Shown: positions 11,093 through 23,878, counted from the first letter of the stretch. The stretch: DNA of 64,000 nt from Isoetes taiwanensis (GCA_021234155.1 JAJEKV010000057.1:7717956-7781955); one strand, 5' to 3'. Numbers and translations are program-made. The notes: generated by a model from the letters alone, not told the origin.

Positions 11093-12915
11093 CCGGAGGC
11101 GGACATCCTACAAAGGTTCTGCGAGGCTTTCCTGCGGTACTCCTCACGGGAGGGCAAAATGCCAATACTTCCCTTCCCGGAACCGATTTCCCTATCAGCC
11201 GTTGAATTCTCTAGCCAGGTATTAACTTGCTTGGCGAGCTCAAAAAAATTCAAAGATCTGTCCAGGAGATCCCTCGCAAAGTATCCTGCTTGATGCGTAG
11301 TGTAGAAACCCAAGTGTTTTGTCGTTACGAGGTACAAAAGGCTCGGAATGGAGATTTGGCTTAGCCATGTCGTCCAGAAACAGTAGCGAAATTACCTAGG
11401 GACTCCTCTTTTGCGACAAAACCTGAACCCTCTACATGGCGATGTCTGCACCCTCTAGCTAAGGCCAATTCACTAAAGCGTGTTGGACATGTGACTACTT
11501 TAGCTTGGGAGCGGGGGTGGTCTTACGCCCACGAAACTTGGATCTCGGGGTAATATGCGATGTTTGGTCCGGGTGGAAGAGTCAGGATCACGATTCCCGG
11601 GAGGTGGGAGAGTTGCGTCGTGGCCAAGGACCCTCGAGAAGGACCTTTGGGGCCGAACTTCAACCACGGAAGGTTTAGGGCTCCGTCTTACGGCGTCCAG
11701 CGCCCTCCCACTACCTCAGCGTATTGCAAGATCTGGTCCAATCTGGCTGGGTATGGCCTCCAAAATGTAAACCACGTATTGTTGCTAGGTTATTGTAGGG
11801 TTTACGTTATGGAGTCAGTTTTGTCGGTACACTTGAGACATGGTGAAACGATTGAAAACAAGCGATAAGCCCGACAAAATAGGGTTTGGATTTCACAGAA
11901 ATGACTTCCTACAGGTGCTCCTCAGGAGGGCAAATGCCAATGCCTCCTTCGAGGCTGCAGTTTCCCTATCAAATAGTTGAATTCTCCATTCATTAACTTT
12001 TGCTTGGCAGGAGCTCAAGAAAATTCAAGATCTGTCAGAGAACATATCCCTCACTTAAAAGTGTCTGCGATGCGTAGTGTAGAAGCAGTATTTTGTCGTT
12101 AAAGGCGATGCAAAGGCTCCGGAATGGAATTTGGCTTGCATGCATATGCGTCAGAAACAACGAAAATTACCACAGGGACCAAGTTACGGTCATTTTGCGG
12201 CAAAGATGCAGACCACTCTGCATGGCGGTATTACGCACCCTCGCGTAAGGCCAATTCCTTCTGAACATGTTGGACGCAGAGCTGCTTTGGCTTAGGAGCA
12301 AGAATTGAGATATTACGCCCGCGAAACTTCAGTCTCTAGGGTAATGTCGATGTTTGAGGCGGATTGGAAAAGTCGGATCCGCGATTCGGGGGTGGGAGAG
12401 TTGCCCACGTCCGTGGCGAGGACCCTCGAGAGAGGACCTTTGGGACGAACTTCTTCTGGAAGGTTTTAGGGCTCGGAGTCTTACGGCGTCAGCATGCTCC
12501 CACTACTTCATGACATTGATGCAGATCCTGGTCAATCTGGCTGAGGTATTATGGCCTCAAGCGTAAACCACAATGCGTTGCTGGAATTTGTATGAGTTTC
12601 GTTATGGAAGTCGAGTTTATTGATTACGCGAGACATAGTGAAAAGTGCGATTGAAAACAAACAATAAAGCGGCCGAAATAGGGTTTGGATTTACGGTAGG
12701 CTTTCTACCGATTGCTCCTCAGGGAGGAGCAAATGCCAATGCACCCTTCACAGGAACCGATTTCCTATCGCGTAGATTGAATTCTCCATTCAAGTAACTT
12801 GCTTGGCGGGCTCAAGAAAATTCAAGATGCATGCGGGAGAACATATCCCTCCCATAAAGTGTCTGTGATCGGCCAGTGTAGAAATCCAAAGTGTTTTGTC
12901 GTTAAGGCGGTACAA
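11093..12915. repeat. ~0.79 kb tandem repeat, about 2.3 copies
   Basis: The block 'ctcctcacgggagggcaaaatgcc', 'gttgaattct', 'aacttgcttggc', 'attcaaagatctgtc', 'agtgttttgtcgtta' starts near 11135, 11905 and 12705, giving periods of ~770 and ~800 bp. A distal part with 'cttacgcccacgaaactt' and 'gggtttacgttatgg' resembles parts of the 7.0-9.8 kb array. Open frames of 70-102 codons here lie in non-equivalent phases. No domain was recognised. Confidence 0.7.
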
Positions 12916-13795
12916 AGACTCAAACATGCCGCGAGGTCCAACTTGTACCACCTAATAGCAACATGCAAGGTGGCTCAAGCATCACACGTGGGCTCCAACA
13001 TGCAAGGTGGCTCAAACATGCCGCGTGGTCTCCAACATGCCACCTATGGCTCAGCATGCCAAGTTGGCTCAAGGCATGCCTGGCTCCAAGCGTGCTCAAA
13101 CACGCCCAAGGTGGCTCCAGGCTTATGCTGCAGTAGGCTCCAGCATGCCACATAGGCTCCAACATGCCATGTGGGCTCCAACATGCCAAGGTGGCTCCAA
13201 ACATGCCACCTAGGCTCAAACGCTCTCCAAAGGTAGCTCCACATGCCAAGGTGGATCCCAGCGTGCCATCTAGGCTGAACATGCTGAGTGGCTCAAAGCA
13301 TGCCAAGGTGGGCTCAAACATGCCACCTAGGCTAAAAATGCCAAGGTAAGCTCCAACATGCCAACTAGGCTCCAACATGCTCAAACATGCCACCTTGAGC
13401 TCCAACATACCACCTATGCTCCCAACTTGCCAAGGTAGCTCAAATATGCCACATGGGCTCCAACACATTCCTAGGTTGCTCAAACATGCCACCTAGGCTC
13501 CAGCATGCCATGCAGGGCTCACTTAGGCTCCAACATGCCAGGTGGCTCCAACATGCCACCTAGGCTCCAAGCATACCAAGGTGGCTCCAAACATGCCTAG
13601 GCTCCAACTGTCTACCACCTAGGCTCAAACATATAATGCCACGTGGGCTCCCAGCATGCCAAGGTGGCACAACGACATGCCACCTAGGCTCAAAACATGC
13701 CAAGGTGGCTCTCAAACATCTGCAGTGGCTCCAACATGCCCTGAAGCCAACATGCCAAGGTGGCTCGGGCATGATTTGGACATGATGGCCCAGGC
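12916..13795 (+). repeat. catgcc minisatellite C
   Basis: It has the same alternating ~19 bp half-units as array A and is the longest block, with about 45 half-units. A 190-codon minus-strand frame across it is a low-complexity by-product. The array flips orientation at about 13795, so it meets array D head to head. Confidence 0.85.
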
Positions 13796-14290
13796 ATGTT
13801 TGAGCCACCTTTCATGTTAAGCTTTCAAATGTAATGTTGAACCCACATGGCATGTTTGAGCCACCTTGGCTGCAGGCCACCTTAACATGTTAAGGAACCT
13901 GGAAGTGTTGGGCTTCCCGCTGGCATCTTTAGCTCCATAGCATGTTTGAGCCTAGGTGTATGTTGGTGCTAGGTGGCATCACCTTGGCATGTTAGACCTG
14001 GGTGGCGTATTTGGAACATGGCATGTTTGAGCCACCTTGTGTTTGAGCAGTGGCATGTTTGAGCCCACATGGCATGTTAGGGCACAGGTGAGTATGTTTG
14101 AGCCACTGCTGTATGTTAGACCTAGAGTGTATGTTGAAACTGCAAGCGTGTTTTGGCTAACATATTGGCATGTTGAGCTGCGTTTGAGCCTTGACATGTT
14201 TGAGCCGCAGCAGCATGTTTGAGCCTAAGAGTGGCATGTTGGTGCCTAGGTGCCTCAAGCATGCCAAGGTGGCTCAAACATATCCTGTAG
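13796..14290 (-). repeat. catgcc minisatellite D (inverse orientation)
   Basis: Units read 'gcatgtttgagcca' and 'ggcatgttggtgcctaggtg' on plus. With array C this forms a large imperfect palindrome with almost no spacer around 13790. A short plus-type piece ('aagcatgccaaggtggctc') closes the block near 14260-14280. Confidence 0.8.
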
Positions 14291-16490
14291 GAATGTTTGG
14301 ATGGCATTCTTGGCGCGTAGTTCCTAAAAGAAAGATGGCTTGCCATTTGTAGGGGCTGGATAAGTCGCAGTGCCTATGTTTTTGCAAAACTCCCGACCCC
14401 CACTGCTCCATCTTGAAACTTTGCTCTAGATGCGAGATCTTTGATTAGGGGAAGCGGCGGCAGTTGTGGAAAGCCCAGAAGCTGGCAGTTCGAGGGTGTG
14501 CACAGGCTGGATAATGTTAAAACCAAAGCTCGAGGCCAGTTGAGACGGGGTGCAACATTATTGGAAAACCCTATTTTTTTGCGGGATATGAAACATGACA
14601 AGTAATCTTTGAACTCATTCGCACATGCTGAAGGATTACATTTATAAGGAAGGATTAAATGTAGTTTATGGATGCCAACACTTTGGGGAAGATTAGGGAC
14701 TATTACGCTAAAACAACTGGCCGGGTATTAGGCGGCACCACTTGACTTCCATTAACCACGGTTTCTTAAACATAACCTGATATACTAACCCGGGAATTCC
14801 ACCTACCCTTGAGGATTCTGATGTTTCAAGCGTGCACTAATATTGAAGCATAATATAAAGAAATCCTTCGTATTAATTTTTTGTGGAAATTTTAGAGCAA
14901 CAAATAATCACTCTGCGCACATTTCTCATGTCAAAAATTTTGGTATCGCTCAACACAAAAATTTGCAAACAAAACCACGGACAAAGATGCAAATAAATAT
15001 ATCACGGGGAATATTAAGTGATAATTTAAATTGCATCCAGCGGCTAATATTTTTACTCACCAGCGGCTTAGATTAGATCAGCGTCACGCAATCCTATTGT
15101 TGCGAAAGCGGCCTTTGGTTTTGTAGCTTTGTGTTTACGAGATTGGCGATGGCGAGCTTCATTCTTGGCGCCTAGAGTTTTGAAAAATCTAGCTTAGGAT
15201 GGCACTTTCGAGCTTCAATCTTGGCCCTAGAAACTTGCACTAACGCCGGTTTTGTAACCATTATTACATTCTGCGTCGGGATTGAGTAGGCCATGCATAG
15301 CTGATTATGGGCTCGGTTGTTGGATTTTGTGGGTTTTATTTGGTCCTTACGGCATAACCTCGGCGGGCATGTCGTTTACGATCGATATTTGGATTTGGGC
15401 GGGAACGATCTGTGGGTATGGATCTGCGGGCACCGCAAATCGTTGGATCAAGCAATTGTATGGGTATGGCGGTCGTCTTGCCCTAATAGCAGCATCGAAT
15501 AGATCTTGTGCCTAATGGTAGCATGCGACTTTTGACAAAGGAAAACCCAGCGAGCTATAGCGGGCGTATGAGCTTGATGGCGGTGGCGGCATTATCTATT
15601 TTTCTTATGTTTTGATCTCTAGTCCTTACATTTTAACTTCCCGGTTGGTAGCGGAAATGGTATCTCAAGCGACAAAGGATTTGGATAGGGTTCTTAGCAC
15701 ACAGGCTTCGATTAGCAACCAAAGCTTAGAGATAAAGTAGGTAAGATCTCGGCTAGTTTTTGTCTTTAAGGTAATTGACCTTGTGTTAGATTTGAGGTTG
15801 TTCTTTAAATGATATTAGGTGACTCTGTTTGCGAGGTCTTTGTCTTATTTTGGGGTCGGGGAGAAAAACGCAACTTACCTCATAAAGGAAAGGATTGAAT
15901 ACATGTCTCAGGGCGATAGTAAATGTGACACACAACTGAATCACTGTAGTGAAACTTAAAGGGACAAGCTATTAGACGGCTTCAAAAACCGGTTGAAATA
16001 CGTTGAAGTAAGCAGGAAGCCCAGTCATCGTTGTTCTCTAAACATGACCATGCGAATGAAGCTTAACATGATTCTTGATTCTAAAGCAGGTAAAATCATT
16101 GAACTTGTTTCATTTTGCATGATCTAGGCATTTTTGAACATGATTATTTTTCCTTGTCGCGGATCTGAAGTGATCTTGAAAGTAATGGATCCAAGACCGT
16201 TTCTTATCAAAATTAACAAAAGTGGAACATCATTTCCATCTAAAGCATTGTAATGCATTTTTACGCTTTTCAAAATTATGAATTCTATGAATTTCAATGG
16301 TTTTAAGTGGCATCTAAATTATTTGTATCTAATGGTTGATACCTCCATTACCTTATTAATTAGTGATAGAATCTTACAATCTAATATTATTATGCCATGT
16401 GGGTTTGTTTGGGTTCGATTCCCAAAAGGCTTCTTTATTTTGAAATAAACAAAATCAATAAAGGATCCATAGATATATTGACTTTTAAAT
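14291..16490. other. Insertion interior without recognisable genes
   Basis: Short open frames of 60-78 codons occur on both strands (for example 14843-15076 and 15282-15515 plus). None carries a domain I recognise. From about 15.8 kb the sequence becomes AT-rich. I see no tRNA, no terminal inverted repeats and no Helitron end. Confidence 0.4.
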
Positions 16491-16499
16491 TGTGGTATA

Positions 16500-16830
16500 T
16501 ACTAATTTTTTTTTCAATTGTGCACTGCGTGTCTACATTTCATTAGTTAAAATAGTGCTTTGTTATTTAAAAAAGTATGCCATGTGTTAATATTTCATTG
16601 GTTAAAAATCACATTTAAAAGTAATAATATTGTCGAAAAAATGTTTTTATTTTTAACAAATTATGACGCGTGCCAATATTGTATTATATTGTATTAGTTA
16701 TATTTTTTAAAAGTATGCCGCGATGTCGATATTTCATTGGCCTAAAGACACATTGGAAACATCTTTTTTTTTTTCTTTATTGTACTAATAGTGCTTTTTA
16801 CATGTCTTTATTTTAGAAAAACAATAGATA
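16500..16830. repeat. Degenerate AT-rich tandem repeat
   Basis: The block 'tatgccatgtgttaatatttcattggttaaa' (given here in variant form) appears about four times between 16520 and 16760, with spacing of ~70-90 bp and runs of T or A between copies. It is noncoding. Confidence 0.5.
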
Positions 16831-17994
16831 GTAGCATTAAAAACAATAGCTAGATTTAAAGTAGCTTGGTGGTACTTGGTTAAGCGACATGTAATTATTT
16901 TTAACAAACCATCTTACTTTGGCGTTGTAATTTAAGTTTATCACGTGTAGTAATATCTACACCAGCGTGTTATTTTGATGAACAACAACGTATGGCTCGT
17001 GAAAAAACCCAGTCCGGTCAAAGAAAAACCTGCGTTGACAAAATTTGCAAAAAACAACGGTGAAAAAAAAGGACCGTTGACCAAAAAAGGGTGCCAAAAA
17101 ACCGCGGTAGAAATTACGCTTAAAAAACCCTTGTCTCTTTGTGCAAATCAGGATAAGCGACCCGCGTGGACTTTTGGGGCCATTCGGTGTTGTTTTGGCA
17201 TAAAACAACTGCCAGTACAAGTAAAAACAAGCTGTGGACCAAAATTGGGGTCGATTGTGAAAGACATCTCTCAATCTCGCCGATAGCCAAACTATATACA
17301 AAGGCAAGTTGTGATGGAATCTCCTTCTATCTCCTTCTATCACATGTTTGCAACTCCTAGTCATCTCCTCAATCGCTGCTTGAGAATTCAAAGGCAACTA
17401 TAGAACCTAGAGCGGGGAACTTCACTGGATCAAAGATCACCCTCACCAAAGCTTTCTATTTCTTAAATTGTAGGAGTATCAGCGATCCTGACCCTAGCAA
17501 GTAATTTTTGTTCGGTTTTCATTTTCCAAAATCGATTGGTTTGAAAGATCGAGCCCTAAGTGCGGAAAACATACACCCCCATGCATTGAATGCGCGCCAT
17601 AGACATGCAGCTTCAAAGCTAGGATCCATGTGCAAGCGCCCCACCACGGTGTCTGCAGAATCAAAAAGAAATTAGAGCCCATTAATGCCTTCGGGGAGCT
17701 ATGGCTGACGATGCAAAAGGCGTGGGTCGAAAAGCAAATGGAGGTTTCCATTATTCTGGTGAGTTCTAATGCCTCTGCGGTTGGGTAAAAACAGGTGCCC
17801 AATGTGTGTGAGCGAAGTCGGAAAAGATGCCACTGTCTTTCTTGGGAGCTATGGAGGGCCGAGTTGCTTTCGAACCCTAAGGCGTCGAAACCCTTTTTTC
17901 TGGCATAACTTTGGGCCAGTTGATTAGGAGTAATATGGTAGAGTCGAAAGTTTAGGGTTTTATGCGACATACACTAAAACTTTATAATAAAGGA
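16831..17994. other. 5' part of the large Helitron (minus sense), gene content unclear
   Basis: This contains a 146-codon minus-strand frame (16957-17397) and a 158-codon minus-strand frame (17494-17970). Neither shows a domain I can name. The first is dominated by runs of F and K coming from A/T-rich 'aaaaaacc' strings and is probably spurious. The second ends close to the Helitron 5' terminus. They lie on the Helitron sense strand, so captured fragments are possible but not shown. Confidence 0.35.
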
Positions 17995-18749
17995 TAATGG
18001 AGATATGTATGCCTTATATTATATTTTAGAACCAAGTAAGCAACATGTAAAAAATCAACTAATGCTCAACTTGAGTCAAACTTCATAAGGTTATGCCATG
18101 CTTCATGTTGACCAACCTTGAGCGTATTTAGACATATATTCATAGAGGGTGATGTTTTGCTCGATCAAACCTTAGAGGGTTATCCTTGCTTGATGAAACT
18201 TTAGTTGTAGCAAAACTTTTCTTTATTGCGTCGTCTGCAATAAGACCTTAATTCTATTTAGACATAAATCTATAGAGGGATTATGCCTTGCTCGATCAAA
18301 CCTCAATCATACTTAGAAATGAATTATAGAGGTTTCTGACTTAATCAATCAAACCTTAGGCGTTATCATTGCTCGATCAAACTATAGTTGTGGTACAACT
18401 TCGCGGTTATGTCGCCGGCGAGTTCATGAAGTGTCGACCTTGGCGCGCAAAAACAAACCAGACCAAGATGGGACTCGAACCCATAATCTCCGCTCGGGCG
18501 AGCACCTTGTCCATTAGGCCACATGGTCATTGCTATATTTGGATTTTCATCGGAGACACTAGGATGGTTTGTGTTTTTCTTTTAAGTAGGAAACAAGAAT
18601 GGTAGGCAACCATCTAAACCTGACTCAAAAACGATTTTTTTTTTTTTTTATCAACCTTACAACTAGCCGTATATAAGAACAATCCCACAAAATTCATACA
18701 TCTGCTAAATCTATCCCTATGACATATTCTATAGAAAACCATAAACTAA
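17995..18749 (-). repeat. tRNA-repeat array, segment 2
   Basis: It resumes with 'taatggagatatg' after the large Helitron and runs through the subrepeat block, one tRNA-derived copy (18461) and the leader. It is cut at 'accataaactaa' by the next Helitron. It contains the same scrambled positions as segment 1. Confidence 0.8.
18461..18528 (-). tRNA. tRNA-Arg(CCG)-derived copy, anticodon arm damaged
   Basis: Acceptor, D arm and T arm match the intact copies. About four bases are missing around the anticodon, where intact copies read CTCCGGAGG on plus. The CAA motif upstream of the 5' end (minus sense) is kept. Confidence 0.65.
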
Positions 18750-21700
18750 CTAGTAATGGTGCCCAGCGTTGCTGGGTGTAAGTTGAGAGGCGATAAATGT
18801 TTTGGGCTGCAATGGAGAAAGTGAGCCCATCGCTATGCAATTCTTACTTTTGTAATTTGCCTATTCTATTTGATATATGTAATTGCCCACCATCGATGGA
18901 AGTTCCTGGTGATGTACATGAATAGTTGTGTTGCGTATATCTTTGGACTTTTAGAAATGTTGCCTATTCAATTGCGTGAATAGTTGAAATACCGAATAGT
19001 TGAACCAGAGCCTGTCATTGCATAGATATGAGGGACATCATAGATCCTACTTAAATGCTTTAGGTTTAATAGATCCTACTTAAATGCTTTAGGTTTTGCG
19101 TTGTTGCACAACTCTTATAAATGCTATCTTCAAAGTTTGTTGCTAGAGATCTAACAAACCACCTCTTTCCAATCTTGCAGTAACAACTCCTATAATGTAG
19201 TTTTATGGTTGCTTCTTTGAGGATGATATAACGTTTTAGCTATGATATAGTTCTATGGTTGGCCTTCTTTGAGGATGATATAATGTTTTAGATGTTGATT
19301 TTCTTGTCCATCCATGCATAAGATAACATTCATTAACATTGCAAAGTACTTTGTGTAGCTCTTATTAACATGGATAATTCTCCATATAACATGCCTTTTT
19401 CTATTCTATTCTATTTACACATCTAGATACATGTTTAGCTTTGTGTTGATAGAAGACATACACAAAAAGAATAAAAGAATGCCTTTAATATTACAGTACT
19501 ATATAACATGGATATTCACTAAATAATATGGATATTTCAGTACATTATCATTTGCTCACATGGTCTTGCTATCTAGTCCCCAAAGAACATTTGTGACTAC
19601 CATAAAGTCCAATGCCATTCTTAGATGTCTCATAATCCAATTTTTTCTTATCAAATCTCCATTTGCATCTCATAATCCAATTTTTTGATCCAAACCCATT
19701 TGCTTACTTATGATACCCAAATTGTATACGAGATGTTGGGATCTTTTTTGTTCAACTTGTGCTTGTCTTTTCACGATTTTTAATTTGCAGCTCGAATGGT
19801 TTTCAACTATAGACAATATGCGATCTAACATGGCGGTGTCGAGGATCACGTGGGTATTTCACTTTCTTTGAGAGATTTAAAAAGAAGCACGAGAAAAAAG
19901 CTCATGAAAGATGACGATTCTGAGGGGATAGCGAGCTGCTCCATTAAGAAGGCTTTTTCTTCCATGGTATTTATGATCAGGACCCTTCAAAGCCATACCG
20001 CATCGCCATGCTTTATCTGGGAACCGAATCTTCACGACTTAAAACCTTGTGCCGGAGGCGCATTCGTCCTTTGTATGGCTTTTCCGGCGAGGTTTTTGCA
20101 TGCACACCTTCCTTGATGGTATCTGTCATGATTCTTCTTGCAAATTTCTTGCCCTATTCAATAGGAGGCATGATGTAGTATATGCCCTCCGGCTTCAAAA
20201 CCGTAATGGTGTCTATTACGCAAAATCGGCATCAATGAAGGGTGACTTCTTTTCATGTTCGAGAAGGGATCCGTTTGATTCTTGGATATCGGGCATTTAC
20301 GGTTGTGGATCTGGCGAGGAAATTCTAAGAACATATTTATTGCGGCGGTCTTGATGGGAAATTGGTTTAGCGAAACTCGATGCAAGAAGAATGGTGTCTA
20401 GAGAAGAGGAATCGATTACCTCGGACACCTTCATCTCGAGGCGATTTCTTCGAATCTCAAAAGATGAGCATGGGACCTTGGTATGTTAAGTTCTAAGCCT
20501 ATCAATCTCAATATAGAGTCTCTAAAGAGGATAGTCTTCTTGCGGTCTTTGATGCAAGAAGCCTCTTTAGATTTGGGTACTATACCACATATGGTACCTA
20601 TTGATGGAGAAGTACTCTTAAGATTTTGGTGGCTCACATTATCGGCTACTTAGAACGGATGATTATGAGTATTATGACAAAATTGATCTCATCTATCGGC
20701 ATGCTAAGCCTGGGACCACGAAAATCCTTTCTTTGCTTGCAAATCGATGGCGACTTTAGGCCTCTTTTTGAAGATACCCTTTTTAGTAGATTTGCCTTAT
20801 GCGGTTTCTTCCACACGCCTTTCTTGTTAGCATATGTGACAACATGTTTAACTATATCTATGTGGAAAATAGAGTAGAAGAAGATTGGGTTGTTACAAAA
20901 TGTAGAACCTACAAAGCGTAGACATAGACCTCGAGTACAAAAAGATTCCATGAAACAACATTTTGCTCTGGTATTTCTCTAAAAAGAGCTTCAGTAAGTC
21001 CTTCTTTGGGTATAAAGCTGTGATCATAATACTCCAACAAAAAGTTCCTATTACGCAAGCTGTCAAATTTGCTCTGCATCTTCGAGCTCGCTATAGCACG
21101 AACCCATTTTAATTACGTGAGAGAGGCGTTTTGATTCCTACATATTTTTTAAAGCATGATCATATCTTTGCACAATTTTCGACATAAGAGATCTCAAACA
21201 TCAAGTATGGTTTTGTATATTATAAAAAACATATAGACAATCAATAAAAGCACACTAATCATTTGAGAAAGTTACGTGAATGTCAAATAAGTTCAATAAG
21301 AAAGAAAAATGCAAGCATGAAAAGATGTTTTCATTAGAAAGTAAAAGGTAGCCCTACGGAAAAAATAGCGAGTCCATTACTGTTTCAGCCGGCGCTCTTG
21401 GTGTATGTTCATAAATGTCGGGAAAAGCGGCCATTCTGCGCAAGATAAAACACCCATCACGTTGCATTTCTTTTCACTGGTTTTGGCCCCTCTGGCCTGA
21501 TCCATGCATGCTTGACAACAATCATGCAACACTTTCGATTATGATGAGTAAGGCCCCACCTTCTTTGCGCAACCCCATCATAGTTAGTGTGAGACATGGA
21601 TTTACTCTTATACCTATCTCGGGGCCAAGTACTATTGAAGTTCTATCTCTGTAAGCATCTGCGCATCGGTCTTTGGAGGCGTAACAAAGATTCCCATTCC

Positions 21701-22696
21701 AACTCCAAAAGTCTAGCACTTCTTACGCGCCGGGTTACGTGCGCAGGCTGTAAACATGTAAATTATAATTAGTTCAATGCCACAACCCTATCACTTGAGG
21801 TAAACTTTTGAAGCGATATGTTGAACATGGATGATGAGTTAGTGTTTATTGAATACGATATCTTTTTTTTATTTGTCGCGAGCTCATGGGTTCTTTAAAA
21901 AGGCTATCATGGCAAATCCAACGAGATGGGCGGTGATCAACATATATGCAAGTTCTTTATGGCTGAGCAAGGGGGACGAGGAAAGGCGAGAAAGCATCTG
22001 GGGGTTGCCATGGCTGTAGAACCCACAAATCCGTTTCATGTTGGAAGCTATACCGATTTTTTGTGGAATGCCCAGGATGGAGAAAGCGGCTCCATACCCC
22101 ATATCCCGCGTTTCAAAGGGAAGCTTGAACACATCCAATCAGATCCAATCACGAAAATGCAAGTGCATGAAATTTGAAGCATGAATAGAAGTCGGATCCA
22201 TATCCATGGAAACAAAACAACACATACCTTATTTTTTTTTTTCTCAAAAAGGGATAGCGGCATGGCAAAGAAGCGGAAAACTTTCCGCCTAGCGAAAGAG
22301 CGAAAAATAGGAATTGATCTTTCCACAGGCCAAATTCGTATCCATTCAAACACAAAATATAGAATCGGCCTTTGAAGAACAAAATATAGAAATATAGATT
22401 AGACCTTTCCTTTGGATACTATAGATTCAATCTTTCCTTTGGGTATCCGACAAACCTGCCTTTGGCTTTGGCTGGGCATCCATCAAACCTTGGGCAATCA
22501 CAGGAATGGCTCGGCCTCACGTAAAATTGGATTCCTAGCCAAATGAGCGAAGATCAAGCAGCTCCGGTTTGTAAAGTACAACCCTAAAAACCCTAAAAGA
22601 AGGTAAGTTGCAAGGAAAGGTTAGGATGATGCCACGTGTACGAATGAATCAAACCGTCAGATTAGGTGGTCCATTACACAACATTATAATATAAGA
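18750..22696 (-). mobile_element. Non-autonomous Helitron (3.95 kb)
   Basis: The minus-strand 3' end is at 18750: CTAG preceded by the hairpin GCCCAGCAACGCTGGGC, slightly altered in its outer arm. The 5' end is at 22696 and reads TCTTATATTATAATG on minus. The flanks 'accataaactaa' and 'tttgtaatggattt' are adjacent in intact tRNA repeats, so the insertion is precise and between A and T. No target-site duplication is expected for Helitrons and none is seen. The interior holds short minus- and plus-strand open segments but no Rep/helicase, so it depends on a partner element. Confidence 0.8.
20013..20213 (-). pseudogene. Coding-like fragment inside the Helitron, unrecognised
   Basis: On minus an in-frame segment of ~66 codons with one internal TAG reads like a basic soluble protein stretch, with strings such as KKFARRIMTD and EKPYKGRMRLRHK. 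It is on the Helitron sense strand, where captured gene pieces usually lie. I cannot assign a family. Overlapping plus-strand frames (19850-20116, 20049-20354) are alternatives. Either may be chance. Confidence 0.2.
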
Positions 22697-23878
22697 TTTG
22701 TAATGGATTTGGGACAAAAGAATCTAAGAACACAAGATTTATAGCTCATTTATATAGGTCTGATTGGTGTTGCCTAATGAAACCTTTGGTTTTGTTCAAT
22801 ATAATCCTTGATAATTTGGCGTATTTACTTAAAAAGGGAAAAAGAAAAGAAAAAAAAAAGTAATTTGGTGTAATTTGGCGGGTTCACATATTACGAATCC
22901 TCCTACTTCTTAATCAATATAATGGAGATATGTATGCCTTATATTATATTTTAGAACCAAGTAAGCAACATGTAAAAATCAACTAATGCTCCAACTTTAT
23001 CAAACTTCATAAAGGTTATGCCATGCTTCATGTTGACCAACCTTGAGCGTATTTAGACATATATTCATAGAGGGGTGATGCTTTGCTCGATCAAACCTTA
23101 GAGGGTTATCCTTGCTTGATGAAACTTTAGTTGTAGCACAACTTCTGAGGTTGCGTTGATACGCAATAAGACCTTAATTCTATTTAGACATAAATCTATG
23201 CCTTGCTCGATCAAACCTCAATCATACTTAGAGATAAATTATAGAGGGTTTACAGCTTAATCAATCAAACCTTAAAGCGTTATCATTGCTCGATCAAACT
23301 ATAGTTGTGGTACAACTTCGCGGTTATCCGAAGCGAGTTCATGAAGTGTAAACGCGCGGCTCATAAAACAAACCGACCAAGATGGACTTCGAACCCATAA
23401 TCTCTTGCTCGGGGCGAGCACCTTGTCCATTAGGCCACATGGTCATTGCTATATTTGTATTTTCACCTGAGACACTAGGATGGTTTGCGTTTTTCTTTTA
23501 AGTAAGAAACAAGAATGGTAGGCAACTCAAAAAGGATTTTTTTTTTTTATCAACCTTACAACTAGCCGTATATAAGAACAATCCCACAAAATTCATACAT
23601 CTGCTAAATCTATCTCTATGACGTATTCTATAGAAAACCATAAACTAACTTGTAATAGATTTGGGAGCAAAAGAATCGAAGAACACAAGATTTATAGCTC
23701 ATTTATATGCCTAATGCAGTTAGCTAGTTTTGCCTAATGAAACCTTTGTTTTTGTTCAATATAATCCAACAGTAATTTGGCATATTTTGCAAAAAAGAGA
23801 AAAGAGAAAGAAAAAGAGAGTAATTTGGCGTAATTTGGCAGGGTCACATATTACGAATCATTCATACTTCTTAGTCAA
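22697..23878 (-). repeat. tRNA-repeat array, segment 3
   Basis: It starts exactly at the repeat position where segment 2 stopped. It runs through the purine-rich block, the subrepeats, one tRNA copy (23375), the leader and back to 'ttagtcaa', where the next Helitron is inserted. Confidence 0.8.
23375..23444 (-). tRNA. tRNA-Arg(CCG)-derived copy, anticodon arm damaged
   Basis: D arm and acceptor are kept. Bases are missing in the anticodon loop and one transposition is seen in the T arm (gacttcgaa for gactcgaa on plus). Confidence 0.6.

Larger units (their letters stand above)
4051..17994 (-). mobile_element. Very large Helitron-bounded insertion (13.9 kb)
   Basis: At 4051 the tRNA repeat is cut at 'ccaata' and followed by CTAGTAATGGTGCC, which is the reverse complement of the Helitron 3' end used elsewhere in the window. 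The terminal hairpin is partly scrambled here. The repeat resumes at 17995 with 'taatggagatatg', directly after 'tttataataaagga'. On minus this reads TCCTTTATTATAAA, matching the TC-starting 5' ends of the other Helitrons. Insertion is between A and T, as the family requires. The content is minisatellites, tandem repeats and AT-rich DNA with no recognisable Rep/helicase, so it is non-autonomous or a composite of nested insertions. Internal Helitron ends were not found, but other insertions clearly enlarge it. Confidence 0.55.

Noticed and set aside
12920..13492. 190-codon minus-strand frame over minisatellite C
   Set aside because: It is a translation of a ~19/38 bp minisatellite; the periodic peptide reflects the DNA repeat.
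6216..14290. Short regularly spaced repeats considered as a CRISPR array
   Set aside because: Units are contiguous ~19 bp minisatellite repeats with no unique spacers, in a plant nuclear context.
16957..17397. 146-codon minus-strand frame considered as a gene
   Set aside because: The second half is F/R/K-rich noise from A/T strings. There is no recognisable domain and no support from context.
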